A stretch of 64,000 nucleotides of DNA, from the NCBI RefSeq assembly GCF_030244015.1, contig NZ_JASSYX010000003.1, forward strand, positions 558,001-622,000, read 5' to 3'. The DNA comes from Pedobacter ginsengisoli. GTDB lineage: Bacteria; Bacteroidota; Bacteroidia; Sphingobacteriales; Sphingobacteriaceae. Positions 16,926-27,500 of the stretch are shown one piece after another (within the stretch, counting starts at the first letter, position 1; each line of letters begins with the position of its first letter). A program made the position numbers and the translations under genes. The notes under the pieces were generated by a model. That model saw only the letters and a list, made by a program, of their open reading frames with translations. It was not told the origin of the DNA and did no database searches.

Positions 16926-17177
16926 TCAAATAACTGACCTCTTCAAATAATACCATTCCCTGCCGTTCCTTTTCCTGACCCAGTTACACTCCGCCAACCG
17001 GCGATAAAAAGTACTTTCCGTAATACACAGCAGATCCATCACCGCATCCTTATTCAGCCATACATCAGGCACTGCCGGGGCCAATTTCTGTCGCGTACCG
17101 GCACTACTGTGCATACTGCCCATTTCTTCCAATACCGCAACAAGCAGCTTTTCAATCCTTAACAAGATTGCTTTCAT
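16926..17177 (-). CDS. Helix-turn-helix (excisionase-like) protein
   Basis: An 83-residue protein with an N-terminal helix (ILLRIEKLLVAVLEEMG) and a C-terminal MerR/excisionase-type HTH: WLNKDAVMDLLCITESTFYR, then a wing NGREWYYLKRSVI. Such proteins accompany integrative elements in Bacteroidota and regulate excision or transfer genes. Part of it (16952-17038) has been copied to 12309-12395. It is followed upstream on the minus strand by the unknown 120-residue gene. Confidence 0.7.
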   Translation of the reverse strand: MKAILLRIEKLLVAVLEEMGSMHSSAGTRQKLAPAVPDVWLNKDAVMDLLCITESTFYRRLAECNWVRKRNGREWYYLKRSVI

Positions 17178-17284
17178 AAAAATAAAAATTTAAATGTGAA
17201 TACCGCTGAGAGGCGGACATCAGGCCCGATAAGAACAGGCAAGCAAAACATCCCTCAGAGAGGAGGAAGATGTTTAGATAAAAA

Positions 17285-17647
17285 TCAGCGGACCATTTTA
17301 AGCAGGTTCGCCACCGCTTTTTGAAAAGTTGTTACTGTGCCGCTCCAGGAAAATACTGGCTTCTTAGCGTCAGGATCAATCGCTTTGTTCCAAAGCCGGA
17401 CAGTGCCCTCCATATCGGTAAAACTACAGACCATCGCCCAGTCACCCGACCGTTTGTCACAAAGATCCAGGCAGTGGACATAATATAAACCTTTGCCGAT
17501 CTTTGTACAGACCAGTTCCAGCTGATCGACAAACTCAGGGAAATTCCACATGTGGTTGATCCGGTAAAGCTGCCTGTCATTTTTCATCACCAGGCACGCC
17601 GTCCTGTTGTGCTTTGGGTAGAGCAAGAGAATTAATTTTTCATTCAT
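17285..17647 (-). CDS. Unknown protein, 120 residues
   Basis: Not recognised. The sequence MNEKLILLLYPKHNRTACLV continues with a WNFPEFVDQLELVCTKIGKG helix and alternating strands. No signal peptide, membrane segment or known catalytic motif is visible. It lies 107 bases upstream of the HTH gene on the same strand, so both may be parts of a mobile-element remnant. Confidence 0.55.
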   Translation of the reverse strand: MNEKLILLLYPKHNRTACLVMKNDRQLYRINHMWNFPEFVDQLELVCTKIGKGLYYVHCLDLCDKRSGDWAMVCSFTDMEGTVRLWNKAIDPDAKKPVFSWSGTVTTFQKAVANLLKMVR

Positions 17648-17905
17648 CTAATAAGTTTTTAATTAATTGTAATTCATATTTATGTTGCAGGGAAAACTGA
17701 TTTACTTAAGGCGCTCTTACTTTCATATCTGGTTTAATTTACAGGACAAAATTATGTAAAAAATAGCCTAAAACACTAAATAATTTCCAATATTTTAAAA
17801 TATAATTTATTCATTATCAAATAGTTAACCATAAAAAAGACCATAGCAAATCCGCTACAGTCCTAAGGATGTATCCAGTAAATTTAAACCGGTTTTAAAG
17901 CCTTT

Positions 17906-18265
17906 TTACAGTTCCTTCATCGTCAGGTCACCATAGTCCTTAAAAAACACGAACAGGTCTTCCAGCACATGGGTCATCGTCATGATCACCATATTTTTCA
18001 TTACCCTTTTGCCATATTCCTTACTGTCCTGTGTTTTTATCCGCAACGAAGTACCGTACAACCGCAGCAGCAGCTCAAGGCAGCTCTTCTTCAGGTCATT
18101 CTGTTCATTCAGTACCGTGTCAGGATCGACGATCAAACGCATCTTGATGCTGCTTTTGATCGCCTCCATGTCGGCCCGCATGTGCTCACATTCCAGTCCC
18201 GGATCATAAAACTGGTCCTGCTCCACTATGTTGAGCAACATATTATAATATTCTAGTTCCTGCAT
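17906..18265 (-). CDS. Unknown helical protein, 119 residues
   Basis: Not recognised. It is predicted almost fully helical (MQELEYYNMLLNIVEQDQFY, then NDLKKSCLELLLRLYGTSLR and MVIMTMTHVLEDLFVFFKDY). No signal peptide is seen. A short relic of a paralogue lies at 19588-19631, encoding ECGHTRADLEAIK versus ECEHMRADMEAIK here, so the family is locally duplicated. Confidence 0.55.
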   Translation of the reverse strand: MQELEYYNMLLNIVEQDQFYDPGLECEHMRADMEAIKSSIKMRLIVDPDTVLNEQNDLKKSCLELLLRLYGTSLRIKTQDSKEYGKRVMKNMVIMTMTHVLEDLFVFFKDYGDLTMKEL

Positions 18266-18430
18266 TTTATATTGTTTTATTTCTATTATTCGTTATTGAG
18301 AGTTCCTCTTGTCATCCACAGCGAATGACGAGGATGCAAATGAAGCCAGGGGAGAAAAAGTACAAACTCCCCCGGTCTTCGACATTTGCAATTCATCACC
18401 GGATTACAGCGCTAATATTTTTTAATCTCT

Positions 18431-19579
18431 TTATTCAATCAACTTCCTTAGTTCGCTAACCGGTATCCCCATTTTCATTCCATTACCATCATTCCTTCTG
18501 CTTACAGTTCCTACCACATTGCCATACCCATCTACAATAGGCCCACCGCTGCTCCCCACATTAAACTCCGCGGTAATGTTCATCAGCTTACAGGGCCTGC
18601 CAAAAAGGGTACTACTGTAGTTTTCTGTAACCTGCCCCGTGGTAAACTGGTAAAAGTCCTGCTTCGGGTGTCCCAGTACATATACCGGCCTCATTTTCTC
18701 AGCTTCTTCGCCCAATGGCAAAGCGATAAACCGCTCACCACGGGTATCCACTTTAAACACAGCAAGGTCATCACTTTCTGAGCAGCTCAGCAGTTCAGTA
18801 ACAGGGTAAACCTTGCCCTTAGGGTCGGTTACCGATAAGGAAGTATAGATCCCCTTCCTGCTATACTCGCGCATCACATGGTAGTTGGTCACGCAAATAC
18901 CCGAAGCAGCAATTACATAAGCCGTAGCTGTATTTACTTTCAGCGTATTGTCTTTCTGGTAGGCCATGTTTACGATCAATACCGAAGGCTTTATCTTGTT
19001 CATCAATGCACTGTCGGTATCAAAGAACGTAGAGGCAGGGCCAAGCGGGTTGACCGCTATGCGTTTCCCTATTTTTTCTTTCAGTTGTTCCGCTACCGCA
19101 TTACCCGAAATTCCCTTTAAAACACTGGCATCGTTAAGCTGTTTTTTAATCCTGTTCAGCCAGTTTAGTGAAGCGAGTTTGGCGGCATAAGCCCTGCCCT
19201 CCGCATTGTTTCTCAGTTCAGGGGCCAGTGAATTAAACAACCGTTCCAGGTCAACCAGTTGAACGGGGGAGCTGTCCCCACCTTCACCCAGCATGGTCAA
19301 TGCAGCGATACAAAATGGAGAAGCCGGGTTTTTGACAACAAAATCTTGTGGCACCTGGAAACAAGCGTATACGGTTTCCTTTCTCTTGCCTTGCAAGGCA
19401 ATGGTGTCTGCACTGTTACTGGCTTTGGCCAGTTTCAATGCTTCGCCTAGTTTTCCGATCTCCGCGTTATAATCCATAACCACTTTGATTACGTGCTGTT
19501 CAAAATAGCTTTGATCAGACTGTTGTGCCCTTGCATAAAGGACGTTAAAAAGCACGATAAGTACCAATATTTTTTTCAT
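18431..19579 (-). CDS. Secreted trypsin-like serine protease
   Basis: Signal peptide MKKILVLIVLFNVLYARA is followed by a helical N-terminal region (about 20-190) of unknown role and a C-terminal chymotrypsin-fold (S1C/trypsin_2) domain. The catalytic triad is visible: His in CVTNYHVM, Asp in SDDLAVFKVD, and Ser in NVGSSGGPIVDGYGNVVGTV. No PDZ domain follows, unlike DegP/HtrA (382 residues in total). The protein is likely periplasmic. Its neighbours give no clue to substrate. Confidence 0.82.
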   Translation of the reverse strand: MKKILVLIVLFNVLYARAQQSDQSYFEQHVIKVVMDYNAEIGKLGEALKLAKASNSADTIALQGKRKETVYACFQVPQDFVVKNPASPFCIAALTMLGEGGDSSPVQLVDLERLFNSLAPELRNNAEGRAYAAKLASLNWLNRIKKQLNDASVLKGISGNAVAEQLKEKIGKRIAVNPLGPASTFFDTDSALMNKIKPSVLIVNMAYQKDNTLKVNTATAYVIAASGICVTNYHVMREYSRKGIYTSLSVTDPKGKVYPVTELLSCSESDDLAVFKVDTRGERFIALPLGEEAEKMRPVYVLGHPKQDFYQFTTGQVTENYSSTLFGRPCKLMNITAEFNVGSSGGPIVDGYGNVVGTVSRRNDGNGMKMGIPVSELRKLIE

Positions 19580-19921
19580 GATGCTTAATATTTGATCGCC
19601 TCCAAGTCAGCCCGCGTATGCCCGCATTCCGTATTGTCACGAGTTTTACTATATACATAATGTCTAGTTTAGGTAGGTTAGGGATTGGTTTTAATTATCA
19701 GTTTTTTCTCAACCATGAACTCCTCCAAAAGTTCCTGAGGTACTCTTCTGAAACCGGTTGGTACAGGCGGATTACTGTTTCGTTGCGACTTTCTATAACC
19801 ATTGTTGGATGTTCTGTTTCGTGGTCATAGCTTGTTTTTTAATTAGCGAAGGGTATTGGCTCCCTTCGCTCGTTTTATGGATGATGAGAGTGTTAATTCT
19901 TTAACCCAATCTATTTTAATT
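19580..19921. other. Gene-poor stretch with short relics
   Basis: 19588-19631 is a partial copy of the 17906-18265 gene. On the minus strand between about 19680 and 19830 an open frame without ATG reads NPPVPTGFRRVPQELLEEFM then VEKKLIIKTNP, which could be the tail of a lost gene. No intact gene was seen. Confidence 0.4.
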
Positions 19922-20329
19922 TTATAACCCTTTTAAAATAACCGTATTAGTAGCTGGAATACCGCTAATAAAAAAATTATATAGGCCCCAGTACGCACTT
20001 CCATAACCAGAATTATATTGAAAATCTGGTTTCCACTCAAATCCATTCCAAAATCGTTCGACCAATACCATGCAAACTTCATCCAATCCAGATTCACACT
20101 GTTCATAGGGACTTTGACCACCGGGTAATAATACATAGTTGTCGGCGTCAGTATACTCACTAAAGTCACTCACAGGAGATGGGCCTATATAAATAAAATA
20201 GTAAGAAAATACAGGGTCAACTACTTTTGTGTTTTTTACTGTATTAAACTCATCGGGCAATGTAAATGCCATTGCAGTAAATATGACTGCAAAAAGAAAA
20301 ATGGGCAATAGGAATCTTTTAAACTTCAT
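19922..20329 (-). CDS. Small secreted protein, possibly DUF6520-like
   Basis: A 135-residue protein with a clear signal peptide (MKFKRFLLPIFLFAVIFTAMA). The mature part is rich in Tyr, Gly and Asn and contains two Cys (CESGLDEVC) that could form a disulfide. The overall form resembles short Bacteroidota exported proteins of the DUF6520 type, but I am not certain of the family. It lies next to the TlpA-type thioredoxin genes, which would suit a disulfide-bearing protein. Confidence 0.5.
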   Translation of the reverse strand: MKFKRFLLPIFLFAVIFTAMAFTLPDEFNTVKNTKVVDPVFSYYFIYIGPSPVSDFSEYTDADNYVLLPGGQSPYEQCESGLDEVCMVLVERFWNGFEWKPDFQYNSGYGSAYWGLYNFFISGIPATNTVILKGL

Positions 20330-20443
20330 AGTTTTAGCCTCCTTTTTCAGAAAAAGGAGAAAATTTAAATGAATAATATAGATTAGTTAGATTGGGTTCT
20401 ATTTCAATGCGATATTAAATTCAACTTCCTCTGGCGGCAGACA

Positions 20444-20581
20444 TTATGTTACATAGCAGACCATGAAACTTACTTTGCCTTTTAATTTTCTCGCCCCTTT
20501 CCATTTTACGGATTTTACGATCTGGGCTTGCACCACCATGCCAAGCAGCACAAAACCCATTAGAGTTAATAATCTTTTCAT
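20444..20581 (-). CDS. Small exported peptide, 45 residues
   Basis: The ORF MKRLLTLMGFVLLGMVVQAQ has a signal peptide and a short basic mature part (IVKSVKWKGARKLKGKVSFM). It begins 7 bases after the TlpA gene stop on the same strand. It may be an N-terminal relic of a larger secreted protein, since the mature part is very short. Confidence 0.4.
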   Translation of the reverse strand: MKRLLTLMGFVLLGMVVQAQIVKSVKWKGARKLKGKVSFMVCYVT

Positions 20582-20588
20582 TATTTAC

Positions 20589-21824
20589 CTATTTTCCTCT
20601 TCCCAAAATTTCTTCAACTTTCCTATACAAATCATTGCCATGTAGTTTTCCCCCTGCTGATAAATTACTAGACGCAGGTAAGTCTATTGCGACGATCTTT
20701 CCCTTTTCATCGATTAACAAATAAGCCGGTACAGCATTCAGGTCATAAATCACATAAGCATCTTCATTTCTCCCTTTTAATTGTGAAACTTGATACCATG
20801 GCATTTGCTCTTCTTCGAGGGCCTTTTTCCATGCCCCGGCAGAATATTCTGCTGCAACACCAAGAATGTTAAATCCTTTGTCATGAAATTCGTTATAAAC
20901 CTTTTTGATGTTAGGTATTGCTGCACGACACGGCTTACACCAGCTTCCCCAAAAATCTACCAATGTCAGTTTACTTTCTGCAATAACTTCTTTTAAAGAC
21001 AGAGATTTGCCTTCAGGAGTTATAGAAACAAAATCGGGTGCAGACATGCCAACCGATATATTTTTAGCTCTTTTTTTATTTTCAAAAGATTTCTTCAGCT
21101 TTACTCCATAAAAGCTAGCTTTGACCCTTTCAGTTAATTTATCATACGACTCCTGCCGTTCTTTTAAGGTTGTTAAGAAGTCTCCTCCCTTTAAAATGGA
21201 GTAGGCTGTATATAATGAATTTGGATTTGCGTTAATAAAATCAATCCATTTATTTTTGTAATGCTGAACCACTAATTTCATTTCCATATCTAAATTATTA
21301 AGTTTAGATATGTCGTTTGCAGTATCGCTATTCCTATTTAATGTTTTGCTGTGTAGGTCTGTTTTTAGCCTATTATACATTTTTTCTAATGAATCTATTT
21401 TTTTCGATATAGGGCGTAGTGTTTGCGTCAGTTGGTTATATTGCTGGGTTGCATCTGAGCCCTTTATCGTAACATCATTTGGCCATTTTTTCTCAGAAGC
21501 TAATAAAGACATTTTGGAGTTATCCATAAAAATGGGGCCGGATGATTTCTTTGATCCAATTGAATCAATGGTAATAAAGTAATAATCACCCACTAATTTT
21601 AGATTACCTTTAAATTGGAATCTTTCATTTTTTGCTTCTGTAATTGCTAATGTATCGATTCCTCCTCCCGTCTCTGCATTTCGTTTTAGAAATACTTTAG
21701 TCCCATCCTTTATACCGATAACTTTGCCGTTGATTTCATACCCCTTTTCATTTTGGGCCTTCGCCAGTGGATGGCAAAGTAAAATGCATAGAGAACTAAA
21801 TATTATATAATTTAAATTTTTCAT
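20589..21824 (-). CDS. TlpA-like thioredoxin-fold protein with DUF4369
   Basis: Secreted (signal peptide MKNLNYIIFSSLCILLCHPLAKA). The N-terminal DUF4369 beta-domain (about 25-130) is followed by a helical linker and a C-terminal redoxin domain with the active site FWGSWCKPCRAAIPN (CxxC = CKPC). It ends near VPAYLLIDEKGKIVAIDLPA, including the cis-Pro. It is probably a periplasmic reductant or oxidant linked to the adjacent SusCD system. It follows the other TlpA gene by 5 bases. Confidence 0.85.
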   Translation of the reverse strand: MKNLNYIIFSSLCILLCHPLAKAQNEKGYEINGKVIGIKDGTKVFLKRNAETGGGIDTLAITEAKNERFQFKGNLKLVGDYYFITIDSIGSKKSSGPIFMDNSKMSLLASEKKWPNDVTIKGSDATQQYNQLTQTLRPISKKIDSLEKMYNRLKTDLHSKTLNRNSDTANDISKLNNLDMEMKLVVQHYKNKWIDFINANPNSLYTAYSILKGGDFLTTLKERQESYDKLTERVKASFYGVKLKKSFENKKRAKNISVGMSAPDFVSITPEGKSLSLKEVIAESKLTLVDFWGSWCKPCRAAIPNIKKVYNEFHDKGFNILGVAAEYSAGAWKKALEEEQMPWYQVSQLKGRNEDAYVIYDLNAVPAYLLIDEKGKIVAIDLPASSNLSAGGKLHGNDLYRKVEEILGRGK

Positions 21825-21829
21825 AAGAT

Positions 21830-23086
21830 TTATTTTAATAACTTTTTGACTATTTGTTCTAAATCAGAGTGTAACGTACCGTTATATGCCACCAGCTTTC
21901 CTTCTTTATCTAATAGAAATAATTGTGGCACAGACTGAAAATTATAGGTATTCCAAATTTTATAACCTAGGCTTTCCTTATCCTTCCAGGATTCCCCTCC
22001 TATTAAGAACGTAGGCCATTTTGCACCAATTTTATTATGTATTTTTTCAACATCTTTTTTGTCTCCTTTTGGATTAATAGAAATAGAAAAAACCTCAAAT
22101 CCGTCATCCTTGTATTTTTCATAAACTTCCTTCAATCGTGGCATTGCTTTTATGCAAGCTCCACAGGATGTAGACCAAAAATCCAATAAAATGACCTTGC
22201 CTTTTCCTTCACTTAAACTATATGATTCTCCATTCATGGATACTGCTTGAAAGTCAAAAAACTTATTTTTCAAACTTAATAGTTTGGTTTTTTCACTTGC
22301 CCAATTTTGGATATGAGGATTAGATGAGTCAAGAAAAGGTTTGAGAAAGTATATGATCTCCTTCGTAGTCAAGCCATAAATTTCATATTTTGAAATTAAT
22401 GTACCATCGATGATTCTAAAGGGGTCACTGATGCCACCGGCATTTTCAAAGTTTATATTCCTTGATCTTCCAGTCACAATTTCAAAACCATCTCCATAAA
22501 ACATTTCAGCAACCGATTTAAATATTCGTTGTACATGTTTTAAATCGAGTTTAGCAGAGGCTTGATAAGAGGGATTAATTCTATGATATAGATAAGAATA
22601 CAGTTGTATTGATTTAATGGTGTTTTTTTTCTTAATAGAAATATCGGAAACCATAAATTCCTTTAAAAGCTTAGGATATATTAATTCCCACCTTCTTATT
22701 GCATTGTGATTTACAGGAATTATCTGTCCATAATACCATGCTTTTTCACTTGACAATGTTGCACCTGTTTCTATATTGCTCCAGTACTTTGGGCCTGCAG
22801 AATCTGATGGAAAACCCGACGTAAAGTAAAACCAATCATACCTCCTGGGGTCATTAGGATATTTGTACCAAAATTCTAATCCTTTATTTCTATATTCCAA
22901 TCCAAGACTTTCATCTAGGTAGAGTTTCTGCTTCCCTGATTTGTTTGCGGGCTTTAATAATTCTTCCAAGACTTTCCAATCGCGGTCAGCATTTGAGTAT
23001 TGCATTTGATAATTGACTGTGTCATTAGCGTTCGAATAATGTCCAAATATTATTAGGGAAATTATTAATAAGCATTTCATTTTCAT
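21830..23086 (-). CDS. TlpA-like redoxin protein with CGAC active site
   Basis: From the ATG at 23086 (MKMKCLLIISLIIFGHYSNA) there is a signal peptide. An upstream ATG at 23143 adds 19 residues that would spoil it, so 23086 is preferred. The large N-terminal region (about 20-280) is unassigned. The C-terminal redoxin domain has LLDFWSTSCGACIKAMPRLK (CxxC = CGAC) and the cis-Pro segment SVPQLFLLDKEGKLVAYNG. It sits between SusD and the second TlpA protein in one minus-strand operon. Confidence 0.8.
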   Translation of the reverse strand: MKMKCLLIISLIIFGHYSNANDTVNYQMQYSNADRDWKVLEELLKPANKSGKQKLYLDESLGLEYRNKGLEFWYKYPNDPRRYDWFYFTSGFPSDSAGPKYWSNIETGATLSSEKAWYYGQIIPVNHNAIRRWELIYPKLLKEFMVSDISIKKKNTIKSIQLYSYLYHRINPSYQASAKLDLKHVQRIFKSVAEMFYGDGFEIVTGRSRNINFENAGGISDPFRIIDGTLISKYEIYGLTTKEIIYFLKPFLDSSNPHIQNWASEKTKLLSLKNKFFDFQAVSMNGESYSLSEGKGKVILLDFWSTSCGACIKAMPRLKEVYEKYKDDGFEVFSISINPKGDKKDVEKIHNKIGAKWPTFLIGGESWKDKESLGYKIWNTYNFQSVPQLFLLDKEGKLVAYNGTLHSDLEQIVKKLLK

Positions 23087-23166
23087 ATGTGCGTTTTTGT
23101 TCAATAGAATGATAATAGGTAGCAGAGTAGCTCTTTTCTCCATGTTACTCTAGTTGATTTAGTTGG

Positions 23167-24582
23167 TTAATTATTCCACCCGGGATTTTGAGACATATTG
23201 CTCATTTCTATGACATCAATTGGAAGTGGGAATACATATCTGAAGCTATTTGGTTCAAGTGTATATATTTTCCCTTGAACCGTTCGGGATAAACTTACAG
23301 CAAATCGCGGATCTTTATTCAATCTACGCATATCACTCCACCTTAGTCCTCTTAGCAACAATTCTTTCTTCCGCTCTTGTAAAACGATCTCCAATGCTTG
23401 ACTTTGATTTGTTGCACTTTGATCCACGTATGTACTTATTCCTCCTACTTTCTTCCAACGATTTTTCAACAATGTGTTTACATCTGCCATGGCTTCATTG
23501 AAACTTCCTGCACGTGCCCTACTCTCAGCTCTAATCAAATACATTTCATCATTTGCCAATCCATTAAAGCACTGTCTTGAGCCTGTATAACTACCTTTAA
23601 AGGAGTATTGCCCAGCAGAAAGCGAGAAAAAGACAGGAATTCTCAAATCGTTGGATTGATAAAGACTAATTAATTGAGGGTCAATACGCAACCCAGTTCC
23701 ATTTTCGCCATAATTGACCAGGGAAGAATGGAATATAACTTCAGTGTTTAACTGCTTTACAGGAAAAGGATCAGATATTATAAGTGTATTATAATCTAAA
23801 AGAACACTATTAATTTCCAATGCCCCATTAGCACAAATACCCGCATTTGTATAATCTTCCATACTTAAATAAACTCTTGCTAATAAAGCAAATGCCCCTG
23901 GCTTAGAGGCTCGAGTTTTATAACTAGGTGTAATAGGTAAGAGCTCTTGGGCCAATTTTAAGTCATTTATGACCAATTCATAAGTTTCTTTTACTGTTGA
24001 TCTAACAGATAAAATATTTATATCACTTGTTAAACGTAATGGAATGCAAAGGCTATTATTTTCGCTGTTTAATTGATAAGGTGGAGCATATAATTGGGCT
24101 AATTCATAAAACGAACGGGCCCTTTGAAATAAAGCTTGGCCTTTGATATTATTCCACAAGGATTGATTTAAATTATTTAATGTTATTTTTTCTAATGTTT
24201 CTAAGATAAGATTACAAGTAAAAATTCTTGTATAGGATCCCAGATTCGGTTGACTAATCCAATCAGAAACATTTCTGTAAGGCAACTCGTTCGACCAAGT
24301 ATATGCATTTCGTGAGTTATCGGCCATCGTTAAAATTCTGGATTCAATTACAAAATGGCCGTCTGAAGCAATCTCCCCAAGACCAGGACTATCTCCATTA
24401 AAGAGAGTATTGTAATCTAATAGTGCCTGACAATCCTGTAAGGAAGCAGGTATTGTTGTCTTAATATCTGGCTTTTTATCAAGCCATTCCTTTGTACATG
24501 AAGTCAGATTCAAGATCACAATACAGCAGAACAAAAAACAGAATTGAAAAATATTCTTATAATATTTATATCTAGTTTTCAT
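23167..24582 (-). CDS. SusD/RagB-family nutrient-binding lipoprotein
   Basis: Outer-membrane lipoprotein partner of SusC. The N-terminus ends in the lipobox LTSC (Cys29), followed by KEWLDKKPD. TPR-like helices (FQRARSFYELAQLYAPPY) and the C-terminal region (LRGLRWSDMRRLNKDPRF, then YVFPLPIDVIEMSNMSQNPG) are typical RagB/SusD. It begins 10 bases after the SusC stop. The substrate cannot be deduced; TlpA neighbours hint at a peptide or metal rather than a glycan. Confidence 0.9.
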   Translation of the reverse strand: MKTRYKYYKNIFQFCFLFCCIVILNLTSCTKEWLDKKPDIKTTIPASLQDCQALLDYNTLFNGDSPGLGEIASDGHFVIESRILTMADNSRNAYTWSNELPYRNVSDWISQPNLGSYTRIFTCNLILETLEKITLNNLNQSLWNNIKGQALFQRARSFYELAQLYAPPYQLNSENNSLCIPLRLTSDINILSVRSTVKETYELVINDLKLAQELLPITPSYKTRASKPGAFALLARVYLSMEDYTNAGICANGALEINSVLLDYNTLIISDPFPVKQLNTEVIFHSSLVNYGENGTGLRIDPQLISLYQSNDLRIPVFFSLSAGQYSFKGSYTGSRQCFNGLANDEMYLIRAESRARAGSFNEAMADVNTLLKNRWKKVGGISTYVDQSATNQSQALEIVLQERKKELLLRGLRWSDMRRLNKDPRFAVSLSRTVQGKIYTLEPNSFRYVFPLPIDVIEMSNMSQNPGWNN

Positions 24583-24592
24583 CAGAATTCAA

Positions 24593-27500
24593 TTAAAAGT
24601 TAACATTTAAACCAATTGATAGTGAACGTGAGGAGGGGATTACTGAATCTCCGTACTCTGGATCTATACCTAGGTCATTCGCACTCCACAAAATTCCAAG
24701 GTTATTTGCATAAATAAATAATGAGACATTTTGAATAGGTAGCCTTCCGAGCTTCTTCTTTGAAAAGGTATAATCCAATCGTATATCTTGTAAGCGAATG
24801 TGATCTCCCTTTTCGACTAAAATATTTGATTGGGAGTATATAAAATCTCTACCTCCCGCGACAGAAGCGGACATAGAAGGAACATTAGTTACTAATTCGT
24901 CTCCTGGTTTCTTCCAACGTTTAGAAAAATCACTATGTCCTGAAAGCCCTTCTATTCCTCCATATTGAATTGAGTTCCTTTTAAAGAAATAATCAAATTT
25001 GTAAAGTATGTTAAATGACAAAGATAAATTCCGATAGGTAAGTGTATTTCTTAAAGAGCCAAAATATCTGGGAACTGCAGTACCATTATAAACCAAATCT
25101 TCTGGTTTAGCGTTAGTATTTACAAGATTAAATGAAGCTATAGTATCACTCAAATAAGCTCTTGGATTTCCATTCTTAGGATCTAATCCAGCCCACCTAT
25201 AACTCCATATCGAATATAAAGGCTTTCCTATATAAGGTTGGCCTGTAACGAAACTACTAGCCGTTTGCGATTTGGATTCATAGGAGACTACCCGGTCAGT
25301 ATTAAAACTCAGCAAAAAGTTGCTTCTCCATGAAACCGTTCCGGTTGTATTGAGTGTGTTAAGTACCACATCGATCCCATAACCTTTTATTGAGGCCCTA
25401 TTTCCTGTTAATTCTGAAAATCCTGTCGTTGGGTCTAATTGGATAGGACCAATTAAATCAAATCCTTTTTTATTATAATACTCTATTGACCCGCCAATTC
25501 TGCTGTTTGACGTTGCAAAATCAACTGCTATGTTAATCATTCTTACACGTTCCCAACGTAATTCAGGATTTCCAGAGCTTGTAACCCTTGCATAAGTATT
25601 TTGCGAAATAAAATTAGTACTACCGCTACTATAAAGTATCGTAGGATAGGCCGTTACAGAATTAAATAAGTTGGCGTTATATCCATAGGTAGCTCGAATT
25701 TTCAAGACAGATAACAAATTTGTTTTGTAGAAATTCTCTTTCGTTACGTCCCATAAACCCCCAACAGACCATAAAGGTGTTATTCTTTGATTTGCTTTAA
25801 TGCCAAAGAAATTTGAACCATCCATTCGCCCGCTGACTGAAAGAGTGTAGCGGTTTTTATACGTATAAGCAGCATTTCCAAAATAGCTGATATACCTGTT
25901 TATTGTTCCTCCAATACTACTAGCACTAGGAATGGCACTCATGTTTCCTTCAGGACGTACAGGATACCGGTTCAAAAAATCAATATTACTAGAAAAAACT
26001 CCATTTATAGGATCATATCCGTATTTTCTGTCACTAAAGCTAGTTGAAGTGACTTCACGTCCATCAACGCCTAAGATTGCATCTAGTGCATGATTAACAC
26101 CTAAAACTTTATTGTAATTTAGCTGTCCCCTTACATTATTTGATACTAATTCGACGATGCTTTGTTGCAAAATATCTCCATTTGGAATTAGGTAATTAAT
26201 AGTCCCGTTGGATAAACGCTGCATATATTGGTTAACCAAGTTCCGCACAAAGTAGCTTTCTTTTGAATAATTATTTATTGTACTAGAAGTGCTTTTCTGA
26301 TATTGATATTTTAACTCAGCATGCAATCCGGGGAAAAACTGATACTTTCCACCAAAGCCGAAGCGATTATCTACTTGTTTAGTTTGGTTGTCGTTGAATG
26401 TCAGTTCATCCAAAGGGCGGTATCTCCATTCTAATAAAGCTGGATAACTAGCTGTATCGATATAAGCTTTTCTTAATGGTCCGAATGGTATTGATAGAGA
26501 ATTACCATTTTCATCTGTCAGCTTCGAGTACGGTTCGCCAAAGACAGCCCCAATGCCATTATTAATATTCTTGTTTTGAACATAGTTGATGTATCCGTTT
26601 AATTCTAGGTCTTTCGTCAATTTGTAACTGTTTTCATACCTAATAGTTAATCGACTAAGCTTATCACCTACATTTGTGCTTCTGTTTCTATCGTATCCAA
26701 TAGATCCATAATAATTAAAATTATTACTCCCCCCAGATAAATTTAAGGCGTACTGTTGGTTGACACTTTCCTGTCGAAGATATTTGTCTATATCGTCTCT
26801 TACATCAATTTTCTCGAGTTCGGCTAATTTCAATTCAAGTTGATCTTTGCTTATTTTTCCTTTCCTCGCTGCAAGTAATAACTCAATACCGGAACTAACA
26901 CTTGGAAAATATTTAATTGATGGATAAGAATCATCGTAAATATTATATATACTATCGGCAAATTTTATCCTGTTTATTTCGACAGCTTCAGCAGACGAAA
27001 TCCTTTTAACATAAAATAGGTTAGGTTTATTTCCAATTGTAAAATTACTATTAAATGAAGCTCTAGATTTCTGTCCATACTTACCCTTTTTTGTTGTAAT
27101 AACAATAACACCATTACCTGATCGTGCTCCCCATATAGAAGCTGCAGCCGCATCCTTCAAAATTGTAACTGACTCGATGTCATTAGGATTGATATTATTA
27201 ATTACATTACTCAATACAATTGATTCGTCATAAGGAAATCCGTCTATGACAACTAACGGATTTGAGTTGGCTTGGATCGTGCTATTACCACGAATAGATA
27301 TATTACTCCTATTATTTTGTCCAGCACCACTTTTTGGATTCGGCTCAAAATTTAAACCACTTGAAACACCAATAATTCTGTCTAATATATTTGTTGAAAC
27401 TGAACGGTTGATTAGGTTATTATCTATTTGAACAAATGACCCAGTCGCTCGTTCCTTATTCAGGGTTTGATATCCTGTAGAATAGGTTACCTTCACCTCC

